From positions 1 through 24,354 of the forward strand of contig JAIPJR010000046.1 of the NCBI GenBank assembly GCA_021734045.1: a stretch of DNA of 24,354 nucleotides, read 5' to 3'. Source of the stretch: Fidelibacterota bacterium (GTDB lineage: Bacteria > Fidelibacterota > UBA8477). Below are positions 1 to 7,764 of the stretch, piece after piece; position 1 is the stretch's first letter, and each line of letters starts with the position of its first letter. The notes under the pieces are model-generated. The model was not told the origin of the DNA, did no database searches, and saw only the letters and a list, made by a program, of their open reading frames with translations. A program made the position numbers and the translations under genes.

Positions 1-9
1 CTCACCTTA

Positions 10-15
10 CCTCCT
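10..15 (-). promoter_or_regulatory. Ribosome binding site of a minus-strand gene beyond the left edge
   Basis: Read on the minus strand, these bases are AGGAGG, followed by TAAG and then GTG (complement of 3-5). This is a consensus Shine-Dalgarno site pointing out of the window. A minus-strand gene therefore probably starts at or just beyond the left edge, either at the GTG (spacing 4, a little short) or at a codon outside the window. No coding part of that gene can be judged. Confidence 0.45.
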
Positions 16-159
16 TTTAGGAGATGGTTCCGGGATCAAGTAGCAAGGTTCCGGTCGATTCGACCCTTACACCTTACTGCTTGTCAATATAGCTTATTCT
101 TTTCTCAAAATTACGACATCAATAGAAAATTACGCGGTCAGGCACAAAACCGGTTCACG

Positions 160-582
160 TTGGATTCAGGTATTCCCCAACTGATGGTTTTGAATGCCAT
201 GCGATCGCGAATTACCGTGGGGGAGAGTGTGTATATCGGTCGGGCTCAACTGACCGGGGAATCTTCAGATGTTGTGACCCTGGCCATGGAATCAAATCAA
301 AGCGTTACTCTCCCAATCGATTCTGTGACCTCCTGGGAAATTTCAATGCAAAATGGTCCCGGGAGTTACGTGCGGGAAGGTGTTTTGGTAGGCATGGTGG
401 GAGCGTTACTGGGTGGTCTGACAGGCTTAGCTATATGCGATAGAGAATCAGAAGCCCCCACGTATGGCTGTTTTTTAGCAGGTGCGATTTATTACGGTGC
501 TCCTGTGATCTTGTTGGCGCCGCTGATTGGTGCCACCATCGAGAAGCCGGAAGAGTGGGCGATGATATATCGCGTTCCGTGA
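160..582 (+). CDS. Hypothetical small glycine-rich membrane protein
   Basis: I do not recognise this gene as a named family. The 140-residue product has a beta-rich first half (about residues 15-62) in a pattern common to small 'store a value, act through a membrane tail' proteins. Two hydrophobic, glycine-rich stretches follow at about 70-95 and 102-125, with glycine-zipper-like spacing in the first. The frame stays open all the way to the left edge of the window, but that upstream part contains no ATG and does not look like a signal peptide. The start is uncertain: TTG 160 is the first start codon, with ATG 184 and ATG 199 as alternatives, and none has a convincing ribosome binding site. 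It could be an intact small envelope protein or a remnant that has lost its signal peptide. No terminator follows; the downstream region is repeat-rich. Confidence 0.5.
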   Translation: MDSGIPQLMVLNAMRSRITVGESVYIGRAQLTGESSDVVTLAMESNQSVTLPIDSVTSWEISMQNGPGSYVREGVLVGMVGALLGGLTGLAICDRESEAPTYGCFLAGAIYYGAPVILLAPLIGATIEKPEEWAMIYRVP

Positions 583-638
583 GAAGCCGGTTTTATTTTT
601 CCAAAGTACATCAGCATTCTTAAAAGAGAAATTTACAG

Positions 639-669
639 GATTTCATTGCCACGGGCTTTCCCATGGGGA
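639..669 (+). repeat. REP-like repeat core, copy 1
   Basis: This 31-base segment is identical to 879-909. It contains the core CCACGGGCTTTCCCATGGGG. In this copy the segment is part of a larger hairpin: CCACG at 649-653 can pair with CGTGG at 686-690, and CCCC-TTC-GGGG at 670-680 forms a tight inner stem. The shape resembles REP or BIME elements that are mobilised by RAYT (Y1) transposases. No transposase is in the window. Confidence 0.6.
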
Positions 670-733
670 CCCCTTCGGGGCATGTCGTGGATTATGGTCG
701 TAGACTCGGAACGAGGTTTTAGCCCCTAACTAT

Positions 734-802
734 CCTCGTTTTGAGAATTAATGTTTGGGAATTTGAATTTGTCTGTTATTTGATGCTTGGGATTTGTGAT
801 TT
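734..802 (+). repeat. AT-rich degenerate repeat, copy 1
   Basis: The first 16 bases (734-749, CCTCGTTTTGAGAATT) are identical to 1052-1067. The next 53 bases align to 1068-1120 without gaps, with about 37 matches by hand count. The segment is dominated by TTTG and AATTTG words. Such text is often seen in intergenic regions of candidate-phylum genomes and produces spurious open frames. Confidence 0.55.
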
Positions 803-878
803 CCCCGAATTGGGCTAAAGCCCATTTTATGTCATTTATCATGTTCGCCAGACTGAAGCCTTCAAATCTGCATCTGAA

Positions 879-909
879 GATTTCATTGCCACGGGCTTTC
901 CCATGGGGA
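879..909 (+). repeat. REP-like repeat core, copy 2
   Basis: Identical over 31 bases to 639-669. Downstream of the core this copy diverges: instead of the CCCC-TTC-GGGG hairpin it has the palindrome GGGGATCCCC at 905-914, and the closing CGTGG arm is missing. It therefore looks like a decayed or alternative member of the same repeat family. Confidence 0.6.
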
Positions 910-1051
910 TCCCCTGGGGGGACTTCAAACAGGATATGCTGTTTCACGCTGCGGCGATTCCACCTTTTTCCGGGAAGGCTTTTCATGACAGGATACAAAA
1001 ACCAGAACATGGATTTTCCATCCTCCATTTTCCATTTTCCTTCCTCCTGAC

Positions 1052-1120
1052 CCTCGTTTTGAGAATTGATTTTTGAAAATTCGAACTTGTTTGTGAATTG
1101 GAATTTGTTAATTGTGATTT
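1052..1120 (+). repeat. AT-rich degenerate repeat, copy 2
   Basis: Second copy of the segment at 734-802. It lies downstream of the second REP-like core just as copy 1 lies downstream of the first, so the two elements seem to travel or duplicate as a composite unit. The distance between core and AT-rich part differs (about 95 and 173 bases). The extra sequence in this copy includes TCCATTTTCC-type repeats. Confidence 0.55.
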
Positions 1121-1194
1121 TCAATCCTGCTAAGATGTACAGAATTGTACGCAACCTTTCCCGGGTCATCCTTTGGCAAAGTGTAAGGGGTCAT

Positions 1195-1222
1195 AAAAAA
1201 ACCGCCTCAAAATCTGAGGCGG
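1195..1222 (-). terminator. Rho-independent terminator of trxB
   Basis: On the minus strand an 8-bp perfect stem (CCGCCTCA at 1202-1209 with TGAGGCGG at 1215-1222) and a 5-base loop are followed by seven T residues (complement of 1195-1201). It lies 39 bases beyond the trxB stop codon. Confidence 0.9.
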
Positions 1223-1261
1223 CCTTGTGATCGTTGCTGTTTGTTCCGAATTATATGATGG

Positions 1262-2209
1262 TCAAACAATCTCCTGCTCAGCCAGCCAGCGTTCCGCTTC
1301 AATTGCGGCCATACAGCCGTTACCGGCGGCGGTAATGGCTTGACGGTAAACACTATCGCGTACATCACCGCATGCATAAACACCGGGGATATCCGTAGCC
1401 GTACTATCGGGTTTGGTAATGAGATAACCGGCATCATTGGTGGGCAGATAATCGGTGAACAGATCGGTATTGGGTTTGTGCCCGATGGCCAGGAAAACGC
1501 CGTCAATGGGCATTTCACGGGTTTCACCGGTTTGGGTGTTTTCCAATGTCACGCCGGTGACGCCCCCTGCACCTGGTTCACCCTGGATCTCGGTGATGAC
1601 TGAATTGAGGACAAACTCAATTTTCGGGTTAGACGCTGCCCGGTGCTCCATGATTTTGGATGCCCGGAATTCATCCCGCCGGTGCACGATATACACTTTG
1701 GATGCAAATTTTGTGAGGAAAGTGGCCTCTTCCATGGCTGAATCGCCGCCACCTACCACAATTACCTTTTTGTCCCTGAAAAAAAATCCGTCACAGGTAG
1801 CGCAGGCGGAAACGCCATATCCCTGGAGCTTTTTCTCTGACGCCAGTCCCAACCATTTAGCGCTGGCACCGGTGGAGATGATAACTGCGTCGCTGGTGTA
1901 CAAGTTATCACCAACCCAGACACGGAACGGACGCTCGGAGAAATCCACTTTGGTCACATGTTCAAATTTTGTCTGGGCGCCGAAACGCTGAGCCTGGTTC
2001 CGGAAAACCTCCATGAGTTCGGGCCCCTGAATGCCTTCCACAAAACCGGGATAGTTTTCTACTTCCGTGGTAATGGTGAGCTGACCGCCCGGTTGATTGC
2101 CCTCAAGGACCAGAGGATTCAAATCAGCGCGGGCTGCATATATGGCAGCGGTGAGTCCGGCCGGACCGGATCCGATAATGATTACATTTTCGTGTTGTGC
2201 TTTGGACAT
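1262..2209 (-). CDS. trxB: Thioredoxin reductase (NADPH)
   Basis: This 315-residue flavoprotein has the normal length of low-molecular-weight bacterial thioredoxin reductase, which passes electrons from NADPH through FAD to thioredoxin in the cytoplasm. Visible motifs are the FAD-binding GSGPAG at residues 13-18, the redox-active CATC at 136-139, the NADPH-binding GGGDSA at 153-158, a HRRDEFRAS segment of the type that selects NADPH over NADH, and ACGD near the C-terminus for the FAD ribityl chain. The ATG at 2207-2209 is preceded by GGAGG four bases upstream. The gene is monocistronic, ending at a clear terminator and starting next to a divergent cytochrome gene. No thioredoxin gene is adjacent. 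A ferredoxin-NADP reductase-like paralogue is less likely because the CxxC is intact. Confidence 0.96.
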   Translation of the reverse strand: MSKAQHENVIIIGSGPAGLTAAIYAARADLNPLVLEGNQPGGQLTITTEVENYPGFVEGIQGPELMEVFRNQAQRFGAQTKFEHVTKVDFSERPFRVWVGDNLYTSDAVIISTGASAKWLGLASEKKLQGYGVSACATCDGFFFRDKKVIVVGGGDSAMEEATFLTKFASKVYIVHRRDEFRASKIMEHRAASNPKIEFVLNSVITEIQGEPGAGGVTGVTLENTQTGETREMPIDGVFLAIGHKPNTDLFTDYLPTNDAGYLITKPDSTATDIPGVYACGDVRDSVYRQAITAAGNGCMAAIEAERWLAEQEIV

Positions 2210-2334
2210 TATGCCTCCGTTAATTCTTTTCCTGAAAAATCATATTCAAATTCAATCTTGTCATTGTACTTCGTGACAGCAATATTCACTCCATGGAAAG
2301 ACCCATCATCTACCCTCTGTTTATCAATAGAATG

Positions 2335-2340
2335 AAAGGA
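2335..2340 (+). promoter_or_regulatory. Ribosome binding site deciding the cytochrome start
   Basis: AAAGGA, seven bases before ATG 2348. This favours ATG 2348 over the in-frame TTG at 2342, which lies only one base after the motif. Confidence 0.55.
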
Positions 2341-2347
2341 CTTGGTC

Positions 2348-2695
2348 ATGTATAAAATTGTGTCTGTATTGGTATCTTTACTCATCTTGCTCCTGTTAGA
2401 GACCTGTGGGAATGACGCGTTACAAAAAACGAAAACGGGTCTGGATAAGGCATCAATTTCCAGGGGAAAACAACTTTTTCAGCAGTACCGGTGTGTGCAA
2501 TGTCATGGGGACGATGGCACCTCGGGATTCGCAGATTTATCAAAAACGGGGGAAAAGTATTCCATTCAGGAGGTGAAAACCTGGATCGCCAATCCCTCAT
2601 CCATGAAACCCGGTGCGTCTATGCCCGCCTTTAATATGTTACAGGATGAGCAGGTATCGGATTTGGCTCAGTTTGTCATCAGTTTGGGGGAATAG
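2348..2695 (+). CDS. Small exported mono-haem cytochrome c
   Basis: The 115-residue product begins with a hydrophobic export segment (about residues 4-18) followed directly by Cys20. The preceding residues are L-E-T, a poor match to a lipobox, so a lipoprotein anchor is possible but not secure. The mature part is a class I cytochrome c domain, with the haem-attachment motif CVQCH at 49-53 and the likely distal ligand Met92 in SMPAF. Such proteins carry electrons in the periplasm or on the outer face of the inner membrane. The partner cannot be told: the gene stands alone between divergent trxB and a convergent response regulator gene, 12 bases from the latter's stop codon. The start at ATG 2348 is chosen for the AAAGGA seven bases upstream. 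Confidence 0.85.
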   Translation: MYKIVSVLVSLLILLLLETCGNDALQKTKTGLDKASISRGKQLFQQYRCVQCHGDDGTSGFADLSKTGEKYSIQEVKTWIANPSSMKPGASMPAFNMLQDEQVSDLAQFVISLGE

Positions 2696-2707
2696 CGCTG
2701 TAAAAAG

Positions 2708-4057
2708 CTAATCCAGCTCAATCTGGAGTTCATCAATCTTACGGTAGAGACTGCTGAGTCCGATTCCCAGCACCTCCGCCGCTTTGGCTTTATCCTGATT
2801 CTGGTGGTTCAGAATATTCATAATATGATGACGCTCGAACGCACGGGAAGCTTCTTTCAAATTATCCGGGTAGGACATACCGTTCGATTTTACCGTGTGT
2901 TGCGGTAAATCTTCCACTGTAAGTCGGTCGCCATTACAGAGCAATACCGCCCGCTCAATGATATTCTCCAGTTCCCGCACTTCCCCTTTCCAGTTATAAT
3001 TCATCAACACCTTCATGGCTTCGTTGTCCATACCGGTGACCCGACGCTTCAATTCCTCATTGTAGCGGTTGATGAAATAGTTAACCAGCAACGGGATGTC
3101 ATCTTTCCGTTCGAATAGGGAGGGCAGATGAATTTCGATGATATTCAGGCGGTAATACAGATCTTCCCGAAAATTGCCATCTTCCACCTCTTTTGCCAGA
3201 TCTCGGTTCGTGGCAGCCAGGAGCCTGATGTTAATGGGTTGGGAGATGTTACTACCCAGCGGTTTCACCTCCTTGGTTTCTATCACCCGCAGCAGTTTGA
3301 CTTGGACATGGAGTGGAATTTCTCCCACTTCGTCTAAAAACAGAGTTCCGCCCTGGGCGGCTTTGAATACGCCGTCTTTATCCTTGGCTGCGCCGGTGAA
3401 AGCACCCTTTTTGTACCCGAACAACTCCGATTCGAAGAGAGTTTCGGGAATCGCACCGCAATTAATAGGCACAAACGGCTTATTGGTGCGATCGGAGCGA
3501 CTGTGAATCGCCCGGGCGACCAGTTCTTTACCCGTGCCTGATTTACCTGAGATGAGGACGGTGGACGTGGAAGGCGCTACTTTTTCAATAAGATCATAAA
3601 TCCGCTTCATGGATTTACTCTCACCGATCAGTTTCTCGTAGTTGTATTTAGCTGAAATTTCACTCCGCAGGAATTTATTTTCGCGAATCAGATCCTTGTG
3701 TTTCGCCAGATTCTTCACCCGGGCGATGACCTCGTCAAAATCCAAGGGTTTGAGGATGTAATCCACGGCGCCATTACGCAGGGAGTCCACAGCGCTTTCG
3801 GTGGAGCCATAGGAAGTAATCATAATCACAAAGGTATCCGGCGCGATCTCCCGCGCCTTTTTCAGTAATGTCAAACCATCCAGCTTGGGCATTTTCAAAT
3901 CGGAAATGACGATGTCATAATTAGTATTTTCCAGCATTTCCAGTGCTGACTCACCATTGTCGGCCGTATCGCATAAAAATCCTTCTTCAGTCAGGATTAA
4001 CGATAGCGATTCCCTGATTTCCTGCTCATCATCCACTATTAGAATCATGTAACTCAT
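2708..4057 (-). CDS. NtrC-family sigma-54-dependent response regulator
   Basis: This 449-residue protein has the three standard domains. A receiver domain (about 1-120) has D53 as phospho-acceptor in VISDLKMP and K103 in ILKP. A sigma-54-interacting AAA+ domain (about 142-375) has Walker A GKSGTGKE at 171-178, the sigma-54 contact loop GAFTGA at 218-223 and Walker B TLFLDEVGE at 238-246. A Fis-type helix-turn-helix covers the last 40 residues or so. It should activate sigma-54 promoters when phosphorylated by the histidine kinase encoded just upstream, whose stop overlaps this start in ATGA (4054-4057). GGAG lies six bases before the ATG. Its target genes cannot be named; I found no convincing -24/-12 promoter in the window. 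Confidence 0.95.
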   Translation of the reverse strand: MSYMILIVDDEQEIRESLSLILTEEGFLCDTADNGESALEMLENTNYDIVISDLKMPKLDGLTLLKKAREIAPDTFVIMITSYGSTESAVDSLRNGAVDYILKPLDFDEVIARVKNLAKHKDLIRENKFLRSEISAKYNYEKLIGESKSMKRIYDLIEKVAPSTSTVLISGKSGTGKELVARAIHSRSDRTNKPFVPINCGAIPETLFESELFGYKKGAFTGAAKDKDGVFKAAQGGTLFLDEVGEIPLHVQVKLLRVIETKEVKPLGSNISQPINIRLLAATNRDLAKEVEDGNFREDLYYRLNIIEIHLPSLFERKDDIPLLVNYFINRYNEELKRRVTGMDNEAMKVLMNYNWKGEVRELENIIERAVLLCNGDRLTVEDLPQHTVKSNGMSYPDNLKEASRAFERHHIMNILNHQNQDKAKAAEVLGIGLSSLYRKIDELQIELD

Positions 4058-5370
4058 GTTTTCTCCATCGGTAGTCGAATTGTGAAGGTGGTCCCTTTTT
4101 CTGGCTCACTCATAACCGTGATGCTTCCCTTCATACTTTTAATAATGCCGTGACTCACACTGAGTCCGAGTCCGGTTCCTTTACCCACCTCTTTGGTTGT
4201 GAAAAAGGGCTCAAATATTTTTTCTGCCACAGAATTGGTCATGCCCATACCATCATCCTTGACCATTATGCAGACTTCATCATTTTGATTGGCGGTGCGA
4301 ATCCAGATTTTACTGCCATTCTCGCGGGTGGCATCCAGCGCATTGATAACCAGATTTACAATGACCTGGTGCAATTTATCCGGTGATGCTTTTATCTGGG
4401 ATAACTTCTTATCCAGATCCAGATGAATGTCCACCTGCTGAGTCCGTTCATCGTAACGCAGTAGTCCAACAGCATTTTCAACAACATCATTCACCTGAAC
4501 CCGGCTGACTTGGGTCAGGTTGGGGCGGGTGAAGTCCACAAGTTCCCGCACGATTTTACTGATGCGCTCCACATTCACGCGAATGCGCGCCAGTTGGTCT
4601 TTCGTCTCCGCATTTTTGGAACGCCGTTCCATTAGTTGAACCAGGGAGGAAATCGACGTGAGTGGATTGCCAATTTCATGTGCAACGCCGGCGGCTAAAT
4701 GTCCCAGTGTCACCAAACGTTCAGACTGACGCATTTGATGCTCAATCTTCTTTACTTCGGAGATGTCACGAATAATCTGGGAACGACCGATCACCTGATT
4801 TTCCGAGTCATGCAACACCGATTCGGTTAAATGAACGGGTATAATTTGCCCGTCTTTCCGAATGCGCTCAGTGCTGTAATTTTTTACAAATCCGGCATGT
4901 TGAATGCCATAAGCCAGACAAAGTAATTCGCCCGACTTTAAGAGCGTTTCGGGGATAAGAATGCCGATGGGTTTGCCGAGGATTTCCTCACTGCTCCAGC
5001 CAAAAATGTTCTCCGCACCTTTATTCCAGCTCAGAATATGGTTGTCTTTGCTGATGGTTATAATGGCGTCGGCAGAATTTTCCACGATGTTCCGAAAGCG
5101 GTCTTCGGATACCGCCAGCTCGGATTCAAATCGGGCGCGAAAGTAGAAAATGGTCCATACTGCCCAGCCCGCCAACAAAAGCGCGACCACCAGCCCGCGG
5201 GTGATAAAGAGGTAGTGAATGGTGTGGGGGGTGGTGTCTTTCAGGAAATTCTGCTCCAGGATTTCCCATACGCCGAAGACGAAGGCTACGATGGTCATGG
5301 CAGCCAGTAAAAACCAACCAATCCTGAGTTTAACAGCAAATTCTCGAAATGTTAGACGACCATCGCGCAT
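4054..5370 (-). CDS. NtrB-like membrane sensor histidine kinase with PAS domain
   Basis: From ATG 5370 the protein has 438 residues. Two transmembrane helices (about 15-37 and 53-76) enclose only a short outside loop, so the signal is probably sensed in the membrane or through the PAS domain at about 88-205. The kinase core shows the H-box [13 protein letters not shown] with H231, the N-box [13 protein letters not shown], and the ATP-lid motifs DDGMGM and [11 protein letters not shown]. It should phosphorylate the partner NtrC-type regulator, with which it overlaps by four bases. The frame extends upstream to a TTG at 5404-5406, adding 12 residues, but neither start has a clear ribosome binding site; ATG was preferred. 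The stimulus is unknown. Confidence 0.92.
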   Translation of the reverse strand: MRDGRLTFREFAVKLRIGWFLLAAMTIVAFVFGVWEILEQNFLKDTTPHTIHYLFITRGLVVALLLAGWAVWTIFYFRARFESELAVSEDRFRNIVENSADAIITISKDNHILSWNKGAENIFGWSSEEILGKPIGILIPETLLKSGELLCLAYGIQHAGFVKNYSTERIRKDGQIIPVHLTESVLHDSENQVIGRSQIIRDISEVKKIEHQMRQSERLVTLGHLAAGVAHEIGNPLTSISSLVQLMERRSKNAETKDQLARIRVNVERISKIVRELVDFTRPNLTQVSRVQVNDVVENAVGLLRYDERTQQVDIHLDLDKKLSQIKASPDKLHQVIVNLVINALDATRENGSKIWIRTANQNDEVCIMVKDDGMGMTNSVAEKIFEPFFTTKEVGKGTGLGLSVSHGIIKSMKGSITVMSEPEKGTTFTIRLPMEKT

Positions 5371-5571
5371 TCGGGATAAGTAAATTCTCAAACATAAGAA
5401 TATCAAGGTATATCGGAATTCCCGGGTCGTGTGACCTCTTATTTTTAAGAAATTCGGGGGCGAAAAAAACCGTTTGATTCAACGTGGGGCTCAGCCTATC
5501 TTAGCGCGCTTTTCGACAAATTTGAGACGCGTGTTATTTGGAAGAAACACCCGGTCTCAATGCATAACGCC

Positions 5572-5644
5572 GGGGCATTAGCTCAGCTGGGAGAGCGCTT
5601 GACTGGCAGTCAAGAGGTCAACGGTTCGATCCCGTTATGCTCCA
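5572..5644 (+). tRNA. tRNA-Ala (anticodon GGC)
   Basis: A full cloverleaf can be drawn. The acceptor stem is GGGGCAT with ATGCTCC (one G-T pair), the D-arm GCTC/GAGC, the anticodon arm CTTGA/TCAAG with loop CTGGCAG (anticodon GGC at 5605-5607), and the T-arm AACGG/CCGTT with loop TTCGATC. The discriminator base is A5644. The CCA end is not encoded (ACAC follows), so it must be added by tRNA nucleotidyltransferase. It reads GCC, and GCU by wobble. Confidence 0.96.
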
Positions 5645-5655
5645 CACCCCCCTTA

Positions 5656-5689
5656 ACCCTTGTTCACCGCTGGTGGATGAGGGTTTTTT
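5656..5689 (+). terminator. Rho-independent terminator after tRNA-Ala
   Basis: A 13-bp stem including three G-T pairs (5656-5668 with 5672-5684), with a three-base loop, is followed by a run of T residues (5684-5689). It starts 12 bases after the tRNA, which indicates that the tRNA is transcribed alone. Confidence 0.85.
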
Positions 5690-5762
5690 ACATACCTTGA
5701 TAATTTCAAATCACCTGCTGACTTTCGCTTTTTTCTCACCGATTTCCACCGAGATTTGAAGC

Positions 5763-6248
5763 ATGAAAACGAAGAAACAAAAATCAGAATGCGTCAGCTC
5801 CTGGGAAATCGTATTTCCCAATGACGCCAATGCCCACGGGACCATGTTTGGTGGGAAAATCATGGCGGTCATGGATAAAATGGCCGGCATCGCTGCTTCA
5901 CGCTACGCCCGCCATCTGGTGGTGACTGCCTCAACCGAGTGGGTGCATTTCAAGGAACCGGTACGGGTTGGGGAGCGCATTGAAACCACTGCCCGGGTGG
6001 TTTGGGTCGGACGTTCCTCCATGGTTGTAAAAATCGATGTGATGGCAGAGAATTTTCTCACCGGCGATCGGCGCCACTGTACAACAGCCCATTTTAATAT
6101 GGTGGCATTGGATGGGGAGGAAAAACCTGTCCGCATACCGGAGTTGCTGGTGGAAACCCACGAAGAGAAGCGGGATTTTGAGATTGCTGAAATTGTGAAG
6201 AAAAAAGCGTTGGAGCGTAAGCAGAGTATTGAAGCCACCAACCGGTGA
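5763..6248 (+). CDS. Acyl-CoA thioesterase, YciA/BACH-like hotdog protein
   Basis: This 161-residue protein is a single hotdog-fold domain. Near the N-terminus it has the family signature PNDANAHGTMFGGKIMAVMDKMAG (given in part: N23 and D38 are the likely catalytic pair), and a second conserved strand, VHFKEPVRVGE, occurs at about 61-71. Members hydrolyse acyl-CoA to free fatty acid and CoA in the cytoplasm; the chain-length preference cannot be read from sequence. The C-terminal 30 residues are charged and probably helical. The start is the ATG after a weak GAG-containing upstream stretch; no strong ribosome binding site is visible. The gene stands alone between the tRNA terminator and the convergent ABC transporter genes. 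Confidence 0.9.
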   Translation: MKTKKQKSECVSSWEIVFPNDANAHGTMFGGKIMAVMDKMAGIAASRYARHLVVTASTEWVHFKEPVRVGERIETTARVVWVGRSSMVVKIDVMAENFLTGDRRHCTTAHFNMVALDGEEKPVRIPELLVETHEEKRDFEIAEIVKKKALERKQSIEATNR

Positions 6249-6255
6249 GATAAGA

Positions 6256-7764
6256 TCAGTCGGAAATTTTCAGGCGAATCCCTTTTGGGACCAGCCAGCG
6301 CTCGGATAGCTCAAACAGCCCCTGGACAACCAGCGCCATAACTGCGGCCGGAACAGCACCCTCCAGAATTAACCCCATATTATCAAGGCGAATGCCGGTA
6401 AGAATCGGCTGACCATAGCCACCAGCACCGATTAAGGCTCCCAATGTTGCCGTCCCGATACAAATGACAGCCGAAGTTTTAATGCCCGCCAGAATAGCCC
6501 GTGACGCCAATGGCAGATCGATTTTCCATAGCACTGCAACCCATGGCAGACCCAGGGCCAGAGCCGATTCCTGAATCCCCGGTTCAATGCTTTTCAGACC
6601 CGTATAGGTATTACGCACGATGGGCAACAGACCATACAGAAACAGCGCAAAAATGGCCGGCGGTCCGCCGATTCCCAACAGGGGAATCATAAACACCAGC
6701 AACGCCAGGGACGGGATGGTCTGAATAATACCCACAACGGCCAGAATTCCCTGACCGGTTTTGGGATGATAAGCTGACCAGATACCCAGCGGTAATGCCA
6801 GCAGAATAGCCGCACCCAGTGCGATTGCCACCAAAAACAGGTGTTCAACCGTGCGCTCCCAAATCCGTTGCCAGCGATTTTTTATCACTACTTGTGAGGT
6901 AATACCAAACGTGTCGTTTATCCACTCAGAGGCCACCACACCTTCCGGTTGCCGTTCTAATTTCACCCGACCATTTAATTGGCTCATGGTGGCGGCATCA
7001 ATCGTACCCAGCAGAGATTTTAACTTCGAGATCAGCCCAGGTGCTTCTGTGTCGAGATTTAAGCGATATAGGATAACAGCCTGATATTCAGGGAAATACA
7101 TCAGATCGTCCACCAGCGTTTTCAACTGGTAATAGTCAATTTCCGCATCCGTTGAATAGACATCGATAACATGAATATTGCCGTTCGCCAGACCACGATA
7201 TGCCAGATCATGATCTAATCCTCGCACATTTGAATGGGGGAGTTGGTACGCACGTTTCAAACCCGGCCAACCATCACTACGATCCATGAATTCATTGGTG
7301 AATCCCAACACCAGATCGGGAAATCGTTTTAAATCAGATATTCGGTTGATATTCAGCGTATCAGCTGTTTGGGAGAGCATTCCCAATGCGTAAGTATTGT
7401 TGAAGCCCAGTGGTGCCAGCATGCCGATGCCCTGGTTCCTTAAACTATCGCGAAGTGCAGCCATTCCTGGTGCCACCGAAAGGTCGGACAGAATTTCCTC
7501 GCGAATTGTGCCGGTGTATTCAGGATAGATCTGGATATCACCGCCCTGTAACGCGTTCCACAGAACCCGCGTACCACCCAACTCTCTGCGATGAATTGCT
7601 TCAAAGGAAGTCTGATTCACGGTTTGTGTGATGATTTCGCCCAGGATTACCGACTCAGTGAATTTTTTGGAGCCCACAACAATGGGTTCACCTGCTGGTT
7701 TTATTGCCAACAGGGGCGCTGCGAGCATCATTATGCAGAACCCGATGAGTGAACGCGCAATCAC
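6256..7764 (-). CDS. ABC importer: substrate-binding domain fused to permease (OpuC/ProX-ProW, EgtU-like family)
   Basis: This 502-residue protein begins with a signal peptide (hydrophobic 5-20, likely cleavage near LLA). An OpuAC/ProX-type binding domain follows at about 24-290, with GSKKFTESVILGEI at 31-44 and GGDIQIYPEYTGT near 74-86. The last part (about 305-495) is a BPD_transp_1 permease with five predicted helices and the cytoplasmic EAA loop around ESALALGLPWVAVLWKIDLPLA. The topology is consistent: binding domain outside, EAA loop inside. The order is the reverse of OpuABC and EgtU, which have the permease first. Ligands in this family include glycine betaine, choline, carnitine and ergothioneine. 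The divergent egtB-egtD genes make ergothioneine or another trimethylammonium compound plausible, but this is inference. The start is GTG 7762-7764, overlapping the ATPase stop, with GGAG eight bases upstream. Confidence 0.88.
   Translation of the reverse strand: MIARSLIGFCIMMLAAPLLAIKPAGEPIVVGSKKFTESVILGEIITQTVNQTSFEAIHRRELGGTRVLWNALQGGDIQIYPEYTGTIREEILSDLSVAPGMAALRDSLRNQGIGMLAPLGFNNTYALGMLSQTADTLNINRISDLKRFPDLVLGFTNEFMDRSDGWPGLKRAYQLPHSNVRGLDHDLAYRGLANGNIHVIDVYSTDAEIDYYQLKTLVDDLMYFPEYQAVILYRLNLDTEAPGLISKLKSLLGTIDAATMSQLNGRVKLERQPEGVVASEWINDTFGITSQVVIKNRWQRIWERTVEHLFLVAIALGAAILLALPLGIWSAYHPKTGQGILAVVGIIQTIPSLALLVFMIPLLGIGGPPAIFALFLYGLLPIVRNTYTGLKSIEPGIQESALALGLPWVAVLWKIDLPLASRAILAGIKTSAVICIGTATLGALIGAGGYGQPILTGIRLDNMGLILEGAVPAAVMALVVQGLFELSERWLVPKGIRLKISD

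Larger units (their letters stand above)
584..1194. other. Gene-free mosaic of degenerate repeats
   Basis: About 610 bases without a credible gene. The region holds two copies of a 31-base REP-like core, two copies of an AT-rich 'TTTG/AATTTG' segment in the same order, a GGGCT-AA-AGCCC inverted repeat near 812-823, and a short run of TCCATTTTCC-type repeats near 1018-1042. Long open frames here (for example 726-1169 on the minus strand) translate into low-complexity text rich in N, Q, K and F, as expected of repeats rather than of protein. The region separates the small membrane protein gene from the trxB terminator. Confidence 0.6.

Noticed and set aside
812-823. GGGCT-AA-AGCCC inverted repeat as a terminator
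   Set aside because: The arms are five to six bases with no adequate T-run, and no gene ends close by. It fits better as part of the REP-like repeats.
726-1169. 147-residue open frame on the minus strand
   Set aside because: It runs through the repeat mosaic and gives low-complexity N/Q/K/F-rich text (KFQFTNKFEFSKINSQNE and a near-copy at the other end), which is what the AT-rich repeats produce when translated.
1455-1991. 178-residue open frame on the plus strand inside trxB
   Set aside because: It is antisense to the conserved trxB coding sequence, with no recognisable domain and no ribosome binding site.
2239-2264. trxB promoter with TATGAT and ATGACA on the minus strand
   Set aside because: The two boxes are only 14 bases apart, too close for a standard promoter.
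5513-5550. Promoter for tRNA-Ala
   Set aside because: TTGAGA at 5522 and a TGTTAT-like box were considered, but no -35/-10 pair has acceptable spacing.
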